64,000 nt of DNA from Mesostigma viride (taxonomy: Eukaryota; Streptophyta; Mesostigmatophyceae; Mesostigmatales; Mesostigmataceae). The position numbers were made by a program, and so were the translations under genes. Location: positions 197,501 through 261,500 of the forward strand of contig RPFO01000022.1 in assembly GCA_009746045.1 (NCBI GenBank), given 5' to 3'. Shown in pieces: positions 55,172 to 64,000 of this stretch (position 1 is the first letter of the stretch; each line of letters opens with the position of its first letter). A model generated the notes under the pieces. The model did no database searches and was not told where the DNA came from. It was given only the letters and a program-made list of their open reading frames with translations.

Positions 55172-55640
55172 TTAAGTAAGTAAGTAAGTACTTGCGTGTC
55201 ATGCGCAAAGGCATGCCACGGAGTACTATGCTAATCTCATTAGAAAAATAATTACACAAAAGTTTAAACAAATATCGTCTGCATCACCCCCCAACCGTTA
55301 AGCACTAGATGGGGATGTAATCCTCATCCGAGCTGTCCTCTACTGTAATGGCAGACGAGGCGGTAGTGTAGTGGCTATCCTCAGGACCAATAACCTCGAC
55401 CTGCGGACTTCTACCCTGCATGGCTAGCAACGGGCCGCGGGGCCCGTGGGGAGAAAGCAGGAGCATACCCCTCGGGAAGGTGCTTATCGCAGATGGCAGC
55501 CCATTTCTCCTTGTCAATCATGCGGGCGCGGAGTCAGTACGGATAGTCCCAGAAGCCCTGCATCTTCAAGCATTCTTAAAGTCCATGGATGGATGGTGGC
55601 CCCAGGCCTGGTCAGCTAGGCATGTACCCGCTGCGGCAGG
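55172..55640 (-). pseudogene. LINE family B ORF2 C-terminus and 3' tail, copy 2
   Basis: Minus frame 55517-55305 reads RRNGLPSAISTFPRGMLLLS and ends VEDSSDEDYIPI. It is followed by a 3' UTR shared with 53.3-53.4 and 59.04-59.1 kb and by an (ACTT)n tail at 55190-55172. Same protein end as the plus-strand copy at 57.78-57.98 kb. Confidence 0.8.
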
Positions 55641-55739
55641 GTGAGTCAAGGTGAGGACAAAACGCCCTGGTTGAGCTCGGGTTTAATGGTGCCAGCTACG
55701 GTCCTATCTCATGTACCTAGTACCTGAACAGTTCGGGCC

Positions 55740-56095
55740 ACCAGTTCTATGAAGGGTCCCAAGCCCAGGTCCGTACCGCTGACGGCATCACTCCGGCGTT
55801 CCCCCTGCACACAGGGGTGTGGCAGGGCTCTCCCCATATCTATTCATCATTAAATGGTGGACTAAAAAATTATGAGGCGTGCACAAGCCCGCTTTGCCCA
55901 TACGTGCATGAAGGGGCGCTTGCCCGGGATCGAGATCACAGAGCACGCTGGCTGGCTACGGCAGGTTTTCAAACCCATGCACGTACCTACCGAAGTCCTG
56001 AGCGATCTGATCTACGCTGATGATACAACGCTTGTGGAGACCCCGGAGTCCACCCTGGGACTCTGGCTGGATAGCTTGGGCACTGGAAAGCATCG
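55740..56095 (+). pseudogene. LINE reverse transcriptase fragment with YADD motif
   Basis: Encodes GVWQGSP (RT motif 4) near 55816 and LIYADDTTLVE near 56010, the catalytic motif of non-LTR reverse transcriptases. Frames shift between the two motifs. It stops where a GGGCAGC minisatellite begins. Confidence 0.85.
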
Positions 56096-56099
56096 GCCA

Positions 56100-56250
56100 G
56101 CAGCGGGCATGGCGGGCTGCAGGCTGCGTGCTGCGGGCAGCGGGCAGCGGGCAGCGCGGGCATGTAGCAGGCAGCGGGCAATGATGCCGATGTGCAGCGG
56201 GCAGCGGGGCGCAGCGGGCAGCGGGCAGCGGGCAGTGGGCAGTGGGCAGT
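56100..56250. repeat. (GGGCAGC)n minisatellite
   Basis: About 15 imperfect 7-bp units plus longer variants, inside the LINE relic. Confidence 0.9.
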
Positions 56251-56335
56251 CCCTCTACCGCCTAATTTAAGGTCTCTCTACAGCCCAAAAGTGACTTTTT
56301 TTTTTGCTAGGCGAAGCCTAAGCGGGTCACACTAG
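56249..56335. repeat. Paired terminal-like block, copy 1
   Basis: CAGTCCCTCTA..CCGCCTA, AAGGTCTCTC, AAAAGTGACTTTT and GGTCACACTAGT in order. The same order recurs at 56829-56928, so a ~580-bp unit has been duplicated or is bounded by direct repeats. Confidence 0.75.
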
Positions 56336-56694
56336 TCCTATTTATTAATTTAGCACTTGAGACCTGTGGGGGCAGCATGCCGCACTATCCAGGGCCGATT
56401 GCGGAGTACCCCGCCAATCCAAAAGAACCGGAATGACTGCATGCGCACCAATCCGCGCGAAGCGCCTTGCAGCAGCGAGCGAAAAGCGAGTGGCCGCTTC
56501 AGCGCACAGCGAGCGCAGCGAGCCGGGCGAGCGAATCGAGCACCATACTGTTCCCCGGCCTCTCCGGCCGGAGCACAGCGAAGGAACATGTACTGGTACG
56601 AACTACGAGTTACTCCGTCCGGAGCGAACAAAGGAGCATGATACTACGAACTATACGCATAGCGGGCTACTACAAACTAGTAACGTGCAGTAGC

Positions 56695-56828
56695 TCGGTC
56701 AGCGGCCAGCAGCGGCCAGCAGTGGCCAGCAGCGGCCAGCAGTACGTGGGCCTAGCGGGCTGCGGGCTGCGGGCTGCGGGCTGCGGACTGCGGGCTGCGG
56801 GCTGCGGGCTGCGGGCTGCGGGCTGCAG
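56695..56828. repeat. CGGCCAGCAG and GGGCTGC minisatellites
   Basis: About five CGGCCAGCAG/TGGCCAGCAG units, then about ten GGGCTGC heptamers. Confidence 0.92.
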
Positions 56829-56928
56829 GCAGTCCCTCTATTCCGCCTACTAAAAGGTCTCTCGATGACCGCACAAAAGTGACTTTTCGCGCCATGGCTG
56901 GGCAAAGCCATGCAGCTGGTCACACTAG
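56829..56928. repeat. Paired terminal-like block, copy 2
   Basis: Second copy of the CAGTCCCTCTA...GGTCACACTAGT block. It differs by a small insertion (GATGACCGC) and by a longer stretch before GGTCACACTAGT. Confidence 0.75.
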
Positions 56929-57009
56929 TTAATGAATTAATTAATATATTAGACTCATGTATGCTCCCGTGTCCGATTGCTGAGCTGTGTCATCATGCCT
57001 CTGGCATGA

Positions 57010-57145
57010 CAATGATCGAAGGAGAAAGGGGGTCTCTGCCCTTTCTTCCTGTTGTGCATATTATACAGGGATTAAAAGCACTCCGGTGCTCGGTGACTCC
57101 CAAACGGGAGCGTGCACATGTTTTAATTAATTAATTAATGCTCCC
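57010..57145 (+). mobile_element. LINE family C 3' end inserted in a LINE relic
   Basis: GAAAGGGGGTCTCTGCCC, CAGGGATTAAAAGCACT, a hairpin CGGTGCTCGG...GGGAGCGTG, then TTAATTAATTAATTAAT. Same tail as at 53.4 and 58.6 kb, plus orientation. Confidence 0.7.
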
Positions 57146-58010
57146 GTAGTGTCTATTACGTGAGAGCTTCAAGCTCCTTGGCAGCTGGCTATCCTCTGGA
57201 CACGGCCGACGACGTCATGCAACACCCGCATTCAGCCAGGCGGCTGGGCGGCCCTCCGCCGCCTCAACAGGTTCTGGACCTGCCGCTACCTGAGTGAGCG
57301 ACGCAAGCGCAAATTCTGTTCAAGGCCCTTGTCCTCAGCATCCTCCTTTACGGCTGCGAGGCGTGGACCCTGGTCCCTGGACCAGGCGCTGAGCCAGCAG
57401 CTTGACGGCACCGTCACTAGAATGCTTGGTCAGTATCTAGCTCGGCGTCCGCTCACCATGCAAGAACGCCGCACCCGGCCGGCCGAGCTCTACTGCGAGC
57501 TCCCTCTTGTCACCCATACCATCCGACACCGCCGCCTACTCTTTGCCGGCCATGTTGCCCGCACAGACCATGCAGGTGAATACCGATGTGGGCCAGGCTG
57601 CCGGGGGCCCAACCAGGTAGACACCTCCTCCTATGGCAGGGTCCCCTTGTCCCATCGCAACCCACTCAAACTTGCGCGCGCCAGGCACCGGCATGGCGCG
57701 ACCCGGACCTATGTGACACAACTGCTTGAAGATGCAGGGCTTCTGGGACTATCCGTACTCCGCGCCCGCATGATTGATGTAAGGAGAAATGGGCTGCCAT
57801 CTGCGATAAACACCTTCCTGAGGGGTATGCTCCTGTTTTCTCCCCATGCACGGGCCCCGCGGCCCGTTGCTAGCCAGGGTAGAAGTCCGCAGGTGGAGGA
57901 ATTATTGGCCCTGAGGATAGCCGCGACACTACCGCCTCGTCTGCCATTACAGTAGAGGACAGCTCGGATGAGGATGACATACCCAACTAGGTTGGGGAAT
58001 GATGCAGACG
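57146..58010 (+). pseudogene. LINE family B ORF2 C-terminal region, copy 3
   Basis: Starts with FKLLGSWLSS-like RT thumb sequence. After a frame change it reads LYGCEAWTL, LDGTVTRMLGQYLARRPLTM and RHRRLLFAGHVAR, the classic C-terminal block of non-LTR ORF2. It ends with RRNGLPSAINTFLRGMLLFS and VEDSSDEDDIPN. Several frameshifts. It is probably the continuation of the YADD fragment, split by the satellites and insertions at 56.1-57.14 kb. Confidence 0.85.
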
Positions 58011-58401
58011 AGTCACCCACATCTGTTCGGTGCTGCCCCTTGGCACAAGCTCTACAAACAGGTCGTGGACCGGCTGGATCGCATAGTATCTCCGCACATC
58101 TGAACCCTGTGATGCCAGATCTCCTTTGCGGCCGTTCCGAGCTTGGCACTGGATTCGTTGTCCACATCGTCGCGTCGCTGCAGCAACATGATGTTTTCTG
58201 GCATACGCGGGCTTTTGGTTCCCGCCGCACGTTTGAAAGTGCTGTCCTCCGGCTTTTTGCCTTTGCACCGTGTGCAGTTCTTGGACGTTTGGAATCATGG
58301 CATGGCTAACGTGATGACTGACTAGCTAGACCTTTTCAGTGGCTTTCCATTTGCGGGTATTTCCTCGTAAATGGTGGGAGAGCGATCGCAGCAATGGTGC
58401 T

Positions 58402-58616
58402 CACCACTAGACACTCCCGGCCAGTTAGGCTCGCAACACATGCCCTGATCAAGCATGCTGTTTCCGGCCCCACCGTCTAGGTCATCTAGTCGCTCTACAC
58501 GTAAGCCAGCCATATAATTTCAATGCACAAGGATACACATTTCCATCACCATTCATCTTCATCATCCTGAACGACTCGAACACGCGGACAAGATAACGGC
58601 AGGCTCGAGCTACCAT
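58402..58616 (-). pseudogene. LINE family A 3' region, distal part
   Basis: Nearly identical to 10594-10810. Interrupted after CGAGCTACCAT by the insertion at 58617-58959 and resumed at 58971. Confidence 0.85.
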
Positions 58617-58959
58617 TAATTAATTAATTAATTAGACTCGTGCTCCCATTGGGGAGTCACGGAGCATTAACCCCGATGGATGGATGGATGGATGGGTGCA
58701 AACATTCCTACCGGTCTAATCTATCTACGTTGGCTACATACTACATCTATCTAACGGCATTCTAACTACAACATCTATCTAGGCAGCCGCAAGCTGCCCT
58801 AGGGGGAGCTATCTGGCGTGCCTCCCGCGGGATTGCACACGCGGGCGCTTCCCCACTGGGGGGGGCTCGTTGTCCTCTATGACCTGGGCCCACTTGGCCT
58901 TGTCCATCATCTTCTTCCAAATCACGGAGAGGCCTAGGCCCCCCATGTCCTCTACTATA
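58617..58959 (-). mobile_element. 5'-truncated LINE insertion with 11-bp target-site duplication
   Basis: Bounded by CGAGCTACCAT at 58606-58616 and 58960-58970. Read on the minus strand it encodes the end of an ORF2-type protein (EDMGGLGLSVIWKKMMDKAK through QSRGRHAR, stop). A short 3' UTR, the GTGCTCC...GGGAGCAC hairpin and a TTAATTAATTAATTA tail follow. The paralogous locus at 10796-10810 shows the uninterrupted site. Confidence 0.88.
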
Positions 58960-59030
58960 CGAGCTACCATGGTCCGGATTCTCCCGATTTCTGGCCTGCG
59001 CTGGTTGTCTCCTTGATATTTGACTTTTGT
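58960..59030 (-). pseudogene. LINE family A 3' region, proximal part
   Basis: GGTCCGGATTCTCCCGATTT and on: the continuation of the copy split by the nested insertion, equivalent to 10807-10855 (C-terminal codons ...SGESGPW and stop). Confidence 0.8.
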
Positions 59031-59037
59031 GTCATTA

Positions 59038-59118
59038 TTTTTTCTAATGAGATTAGCATAGTACTCCGTGGCATGCCTCTGCGCATGACACGCAAGTACT
59101 TACTTACTTACTTACTCA
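59038..59118 (+). mobile_element. LINE family B 3' UTR with (TTAC)n tail
   Basis: TTTCTAATGAGATTAGCATA, GTGGCATGCC, GCGCATGACACGCAAGTAC and (TTAC)5. No coding part is attached. Confidence 0.75.
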
Positions 59119-59144
59119 GCGACACTACGTACTCAGCAAACTAT

Positions 59145-59315
59145 TCTAGCCTGCGGGCTAGAATAGCTTGAACAGCCCTAGCTTGTATCCATTGGTTGCC
59201 ACTGCCGCCATGGCAGCCATGCCTAGAATGTTTGCCTAGCTGTGCCACCATACCTAGTCACGTGCACCGCTAACACACGGTACACAACCAGCCATAGCCT
59301 CAGCTTAGCCCTTGT
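59145..59315 (+). repeat. Inverted copy of 53745-53905
   Basis: Matches, in opposite orientation, the sequence just 3' of the ORF1 relic (GGCTAGAATAGC, CTAGGCATGGCTGCCATGGC and GCACGTGACTAGGTATGG in inverse form). It is therefore part of the same LINE family. Confidence 0.75.
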
Positions 59316-59430
59316 GTGGCCGGAGTCATGTTATAATCTAATTTAATCAGTGGTTGACTGAGGCACCACGTGGGGAGCTGCTTTCCGAGTATATAGTGTA
59401 AAACACGTTCAATTACTTCACAAGCAATAA

Positions 59431-59826
59431 TCATTGGCCATTTCGCCCCATGCAATACTGCACACCATCCAGACGGCAACCAACTGTCCGATAGCCCAGA
59501 GATAGCCACAAAAATACTAGATCAAGTTCACCATGCTGGCCAATAAAATGAGTCTTCACAAATCTGGTCTTCTGCCCCTCGTACTCCATCCCATAAACAG
59601 TGGCAGATAATAACAGGAACTGCTCTCTGCCATACTTGCCCCGCTTCCCGGCCATCACGAGGAAACATGGCAGGGTACAATTCAACAACAAGGCCCGACC
59701 GCTGGCTGGTTCCAATAAACACAAACGATCTTGAAAACAATACGCCACCAAACGCGGGAAAGACTTTAGTGCACTCGCTTCAATGGCCTTCAGGATATGC
59801 AAGCACCACCATGAAAACTCGCCCAT
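59431..59826 (-). CDS. Unassigned 131-residue ORF
   Basis: ATG-initiated frame with mixed composition and no low-complexity stretches (e.g. FQDRLCLLEPASGRALLLN, KTRFVKTHFIGQHGELDLV). It has no recognised motif, and it sits between LINE debris and the transporter gene. It could be an exon of a real gene or part of a decayed transposon. Confidence 0.3.
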   Translation of the reverse strand: MGEFSWWCLHILKAIEASALKSFPRLVAYCFQDRLCLLEPASGRALLLNCTLPCFLVMAGKRGKYGREQFLLLSATVYGMEYEGQKTRFVKTHFIGQHGELDLVFLWLSLGYRTVGCRLDGVQYCMGRNGQ

Positions 59827-59829
59827 AAC

Positions 59830-60297
59830 CTGTCATGCCATAACACACACCCATGGATGCATGCCAGCATCTGGCACACTTTTGCCCGCACTTCGGACAG
59901 GAGCCATGGCCCTACCCCCACCCCCAGATTATGAATGGAACCTGGCTGGTCCGCCTCCCTTCTGTCAAAACCCATTGCAACCAACCCTAGTGCCGGTGGC
60001 CCAGTGAGTCCAGCACGGTCGGGCCTCAGCCCCCACCTTCCACACCTTACAGAGGCCCACCTGCCCAATCAGTGTAGGACACCCCGGCAGACCAAGGCCC
60101 TTACGCTCCTACCATAACCCACACATATACCCCCCCCCCCCCCCCCTTCCCGAACCCCCAACGCCCGTCCTCCAACGGCGTTGCCCACGTGCTTCTTGCC
60201 CTCCCTTGGCGCACGCCTTGCCTTGTACCCGAGGCAAGCTGCTCAGGAGACACACCGCATCCTGCGCACGATGCGGGCCGGGCCCTGCTGCGTCCCC
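59830..60297. other. Intergenic, 3' flank of the transporter gene
   Basis: Contains a poly-C run at 60130-60146. No gene was recognised; the transporter 3' UTR and terminator should lie here. Confidence 0.5.
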
Positions 60298-63200
60298 TCA
60301 CCGCGCCACGGGCATGGCCATGAACGCGGTCGTGCCAGAAGACGCCCCCCCGCCATCGGTGCCGGCCTCGCTGACCACGCCCTCACGCTCGTTGGGGGGC
60401 GACTCGCCGCCGCCGCCGATCGACGACAGCTGCGACTGCGACTGCGACTGCGACTGCGTCTGCTTGATCTTGCGGGATGCGACAGGCGCCCACTGGATGC
60501 GCGCCATGAGGCCCTTGACGGGTGTGGACGCCTTGGGCGTGTTCCCCGGGCTGGCCGTCGTGGCAGTGTCGCCCACGCGGCTGCGGGCCACCTTGGTCTT
60601 GGCGCGCTGCATCTTCTTCATCTCGGCCTGCAGCTTGCGCAGGTCGGGCTCCTTGAACACCTGCTTGGCCCCGCGGCTCATGTAGTGGATGTACAGGAAG
60701 CCCACGACGCGGTAGAAGGTGAAGGTGGCGATGAGCAGGCCGAGCATCTTCCACTTGCCCTCCTGGTTGAGCTCGTACGGCATGCCATCGACGACGTCCC
60801 CCATGGTGAGCTTGCGGCGCAGCATGTAAAAGTCCTCCGCCGTGAGGTTGGCCGCGGGGGTGGCCACGGGCACATACGACCCGTTGACCTGCGAGTCAAG
60901 GATGTAGGCATAGTTGCCGTAGTACTCGTTGAGCACGAGGCCCGAAAAGCTGTACTGGGCAAAGTTGATGAAGTAGGCCCACCGCATCCAGACCTGGAGG
61001 TTGTCGTAGTCGATCGCGAAGCCCGACAGGAGGATGGACCCGCACACGACCAGGTTTCCCGAGACGAGGCAGACATCGAGGGACCCAGAGAGCCCGAGGT
61101 TGAAGAAGACGCACGCGGTCACGAAGCAGACATACGAGAAGGAGTAGACGATGTACATGAAGTGCTCCCACGACGAGTTGAAGCCGATGAGCCAGTAGGC
61201 GACGAGCACGTACAGGAAGACCATACAGAAGTTGACGAGCGTGGACACGACCGTCTGCGCGAGGTAGAAGGAGAGCGGGCGGTACGACTGGCGCGCGCTC
61301 TCCTCGACAAACACGGGGCGGTAGTCCATGTACTGGATGAAGTTCTGCAGCACACAGTAGACAAACACGAGGATGGTCATCCCGTAGAACGAGAGCACCG
61401 CCTGCACCTGGCGGATGAGCTGGCTGTTCAGGCTATTGCGAGGCCAGAACTCGGAATCGCCCACCTCGTCGACCATGATGTTGGAGAACACATATGCGAA
61501 CAGCGCGCCAAAGAGGACCACCTGGCCAAACAGGTTGCGGTACTCCTCCGGGTCGCGCGCTGCCGAGAGGAGGAAGCGCATCGTCAGCACGACTGTCTCG
61601 GTGAGCAGCGAGGTGGCGTATTTCGGTGCCTCCTCCTCCTTGCGCGGCGCGCCGCCCTGGAACCCGGCGCCCTCCTCCCCGTCGGCACCGCCCGCAGCCG
61701 ACGGGGACCCGAGCAGCCCTTGCTCCTGGAACACGCGCACGCGAGCCTCCCGGTTCTGGCGGTAGTAGTCGCTGTTCTCGTAGCACTTGCGCAGCTTGTC
61801 GATGATGTTCTTGTCATGGCCAGTGGGCGTGGGCGGCCCAGCGTCGGCGCCCCCCACCTGCGACTCGTCGACCGAGCGTACGTCCTCCATGTTCATGAAC
61901 GCGTTGAACTGGTCGGGCGTGGCCAGGACGTCCAGCAGGAAATCGGCCGTGTTGATGCGCGGCGGCGCGACAAAGCCCAGGCTCGCAAAGTACTCGACGA
62001 CGCCTGGCCCGCGTGCGCGCGAGGCCGAGACGGGGCCCTTGTAGACCAGCCGCCCGTCCGCCAGTAGGATCAGCTCGGTGAACATCTCAAAGATGTCGGT
62101 GCGCGGCTGGTGGATTGTCATGAGCACCGTGCGCCCCTGCTGCGAGAGCCGCTGGAGCGCCGCCATGAGCACGAGGGACGAGTAGGCGTCCAGCCCGCTC
62201 GTCGGCTCGTCCAGTAGGATGAGCGAGGGCTCGGTGACCAAGTCCACGCCGACCGAGAGCCGCCGCTTCTCCCCGCCGGACAGCCCTCGGATCACCACGT
62301 TCCCTACGAGTGTGTTGCGCGACTTTTGGAGCAGGAGGCCCTTGATGATGCGTTCGACGCGCGCGTTGCGCTCCGCGGGGCCGATGGACGCGGGCAGCCG
62401 CAGCATCGCACTAAAGAGGAGTGTCTCGCGCACAGTGAGCGCCGCCAGCAGGAAGTCCTGCTGCTTCACGTACGCCATGTACTTGCGCGTCGACGGGCCG
62501 AGCGGCTTCCCGTTCACCTCCACGCTGCCGCCCGCCACACCGCCCGTCGACCGGCCGCCCAGGATGTTGAGGAACGTGGTCTTTCCGCTCCCCGAGGGCC
62601 CCATGATCGCGCCAAGCGTCCCAGGGGGGATGGACCCCATGCTCGGCTGCAGCACGCGCACCATGGCCGACCCGCCGCTCTTGACCTTCTTCAGCACCTC
62701 GTACGTTAACCCGTCCCACGTCACGTGCAGCCGGCGCACCAGGATGGACTGCATGCGCATGCGCGTCGAGCGGTGCTTGTCGTCCTTGGCGCCGTCCCCC
62801 TTGGACTCCACGTCCGCAGGCGCGACCTCCTTGCCGGCCCCGTCCTTGGGCCCGCCCTCCCCCTTGCCTCCGTCCTTGTGATCCGTGTCCTCAGTGTAGC
62901 TCACCGTCTTGCTCCCGCCCTCCTTCTTGGCCTTGCGCTTGGCCTCCAGCTTGCCCTCCTCGTCGACCTCCTTGGGCTTCTCCGCCTTGAGCCCCTTGCC
63001 CATGCGGAGGATCACCTCCTCGTCGACCTCGTCGTCGCCATCCGCGCCCAGGGCGTCCCTGGCGGCTGAATCCTCAGCATCGGCCACGATCTGCTCGTCG
63101 AGCACGCGGGCCATGATGCTGTTCATGCCGTCGGAGCGAGAGCCGCTCATGAGGGCGACCCCCTTGGCGACGCCCTTGGCCACGCCAGAGGCCACGTCGC

Positions 63201-64000
63201 GCGCCGAGCCGATCACGTTCATGGGCGCGGCCGTGACGCCCTTTGCGACGCCGGTCGCGACGCCCTTGGCGCGCTTAAGCATGTACGACTGCACGTGGTA
63301 GACCTGGATCATGATCTCCTGCTGATTCGCGGCCAGCCACATGGCCATGAGCGCGAATATGCGCAGCACGACAAAGCAGACGCCGCAGCCGATGAGCGGG
63401 ATCCACTTGTTGTCGTACTTGTCGTGGTCGAAGATGTCGTTGGCAATCTGGTTCTTGGTCCCGTACTGGTTGTGCATGAGCGCGTTGAACGCGTACTGCA
63501 CCTGGTTGAGCCAGAAGATCCAACGCACGGGGCCCGGGATGAGGTCGAACGTGACCACGTTGGACGAGAAGAAGACCTCCAGCCCGAGCGCGATGGAGAC
63601 CAGGGACAGCACGACCTTCATCCGGATGAACAGGTAGACAGCAGTCAGCGAGATTGCCATCGCGCACATGATGGACAGGTAGACTGCAAGCACCGCGAAC
63701 AGGAACTCCTGCCCGCCCAGCACAATTGAGCCGACGAACCAGTAGGAGACGCCCACGATCGCAAACGACAGCAGCGCGTTGGGTATTGCGGTGACCACCA
63801 TCTGGGCGCCCCAGTAGGGGAGGATGCGGTACATGGACCGCTCATGCTCCTCGTGGAACACCGCGCGGTGCTCGAGCCCCGCGGGGATGGCGTTCACGCC
63901 AAAGCCGTTGCTGATCGCGAGCATGAAGAAGAAGTAGAAGCCCACCGAGCGAGTCGCGTCGTTCTCCTCGCTGCGGCTGCATGGCGGCTGCTGGCGGCAG
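60298..64000 (-). CDS. PDR/ABCG-type full-size ABC transporter, 5' end beyond the window
   Basis: One uninterrupted minus-strand frame from the window edge to a TGA at 60300-60298, more than 1230 residues. It enters within the first membrane domain (several hydrophobic helices, e.g. AQMVVTAIPNALLSFAIVG). A cytoplasmic linker with AKGVA repeats and an acidic/basic stretch follow. The second nucleotide-binding domain has Walker A GPSGSGKT (~62590), signature LSGGEKRR (~62275), Walker B LILLDEPTSGLD (~62210) and the H-loop TIHQPR. The second six-helix membrane domain and a basic tail with (QS)4 complete it. The order NBD-TMD-NBD-TMD with an ABCG-like second half fits pleiotropic drug resistance exporters at the plasma membrane; substrate unknown. 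Intronless over 3.7 kb and strongly GC-biased at third positions, in contrast to the intron-rich neighbours. Confidence 0.92.
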   Translation of the reverse strand, partial: CRQQPPCSRSEENDATRSVGFYFFFMLAISNGFGVNAIPAGLEHRAVFHEEHERSMYRILPYWGAQMVVTAIPNALLSFAIVGVSYWFVGSIVLGGQEFLFAVLAVYLSIMCAMAISLTAVYLFIRMKVVLSLVSIALGLEVFFSSNVVTFDLIPGPVRWIFWLNQVQYAFNALMHNQYGTKNQIANDIFDHDKYDNKWIPLIGCGVCFVVLRIFALMAMWLAANQQEIMIQVYHVQSYMLKRAKGVATGVAKGVTAAPMNVIGSARDVASGVAKGVAKGVALMSGSRSDGMNSIMARVLDEQIVADAEDSAARDALGADGDDEVDEEVILRMGKGLKAEKPKEVDEEGKLEAKRKAKKEGGSKTVSYTEDTDHKDGGKGEGGPKDGAGKEVAPADVESKGDGAKDDKHRSTRMRMQSILVRRLHVTWDGLTYEVLKKVKSGGSAMVRVLQPSMGSIPPGTLGAIMGPSGSGKTTFLNILGGRSTGGVAGGSVEVNGKPLGPSTRKYMAYVKQQDFLLAALTVRETLLFSAMLRLPASIGPAERNARVERIIKGLLLQKSRNTLVGNVVIRGLSGGEKRRLSVGVDLVTEPSLILLDEPTSGLDAYSSLVLMAALQRLSQQGRTVLMTIHQPRTDIFEMFTELILLADGRLVYKGPVSASRARGPGVVEYFASLGFVAPPRINTADFLLDVLATPDQFNAFMNMEDVRSVDESQVGGADAGPPTPTGHDKNIIDKLRKCYENSDYYRQNREARVRVFQEQGLLGSPSAAGGADGEEGAGFQGGAPRKEEEAPKYATSLLTETVVLTMRFLLSAARDPEEYRNLFGQVVLFGALFAYVFSNIMVDEVGDSEFWPRNSLNSQLIRQVQAVLSFYGMTILVFVYCVLQNFIQYMDYRPVFVEESARQSYRPLSFYLAQTVVSTLVNFCMVFLYVLVAYWLIGFNSSWEHFMYIVYSFSYVCFVTACVFFNLGLSGSLDVCLVSGNLVVCGSILLSGFAIDYDNLQVWMRWAYFINFAQYSFSGLVLNEYYGNYAYILDSQVNGSYVPVATPAANLTAEDFYMLRRKLTMGDVVDGMPYELNQEGKWKMLGLLIATFTFYRVVGFLYIHYMSRGAKQVFKEPDLRKLQAEMKKMQRAKTKVARSRVGDTATTASPGNTPKASTPVKGLMARIQWAPVASRKIKQTQSQSQSQSQLSSIGGGGESPPNEREGVVSEAGTDGGGASSGTTAFMAMPVAR

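Noticed and set aside
60181..62067. 628-codon plus-strand ORF
   Set aside because: It is the antisense of the ABC transporter. Its length comes from the GC-rich third positions of the real minus-strand frame, and its His/Arg/Asp/Val/Leu-rich composition matches no family.

Overview
The window is nuclear DNA from a eukaryote, most likely a microalga or other protist, possibly of the green lineage. The evidence is: long GT-AG introns that keep phase across dozens of junctions; a 29-exon gene with the plant-type architecture of FORGETTER1 (Strawberry notch family); a PDR/ABCG-type transporter; non-LTR retrotransposon debris; and very many micro- and minisatellites. There are no bacterial operons, Shine-Dalgarno-led ORFs, CRISPR arrays or recognisable rRNA or tRNA genes. 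The species cannot be named from the sequence alone.

Layout. 1-1690: no gene, a large CCCT microsatellite. 1691-3935 (minus): a two-exon gene for a roughly 300-residue protein with a myristoylation/palmitoylation-type N-terminus (MGNVCC), otherwise unrecognised. 3936-12146: 8 kb without a confident gene, holding a GC-rich tandem array, dispersed repeats, a doubtful pair of small exons near 7.1-7.55 kb, a LINE reverse-transcriptase remnant (10.6-11.1 kb) and a MITE-like element (11.27-11.6 kb). 12147-19543 (minus): a five-exon gene for a membrane protein with a C-terminal cysteine-rich zinc-ribbon-like domain. One of its introns contains an opposite-strand ORF with nuclear-localisation-like motifs. 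19544-20627: a shared intergenic region between two divergent genes. 20628-52447 (plus): the main feature, a FORGETTER1/Strawberry-notch-like gene with 29 exons over 31.8 kb. Its reconstructed CDS is 4719 nt (1572 residues), about 15% of the locus; the rest is intron filled with satellites and small transposable elements. 52448-59310: a graveyard of non-LTR (LINE) elements in both orientations, with ORF1, reverse transcriptase, C-terminal and 3'-tail fragments and one clean nested insertion with an 11-bp target-site duplication. 59431-59826: one unassigned ORF. 60298 to the window end (minus): the 3' part of an intronless PDR/ABCG-like full-size transporter, cut by the window edge.

How the parts fit. 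The FGT1-like protein is predicted to be a nuclear SF2-helicase-like chromatin cofactor: two N-terminal zinc ribbons, a helicase core with Walker A, DECH, SAT and QFGRTHR motifs, an acidic/basic linker, a PHD finger with a long insertion, and the conserved Strawberry notch C-terminal region. The other genes share no obvious pathway with it. The most unusual signal is that several FGT1-like splice sites have been tandemly copied into the adjoining introns (exon 5 donor, exon 9 donor, exon 12 acceptor). This links minisatellite growth to exon boundaries. Also notable are a dispersed family of CGTATTATACG-rich palindromic elements, some with a homopolymer C/G core, and a LINE family ending in a short hairpin plus a (TTAA)n tail.
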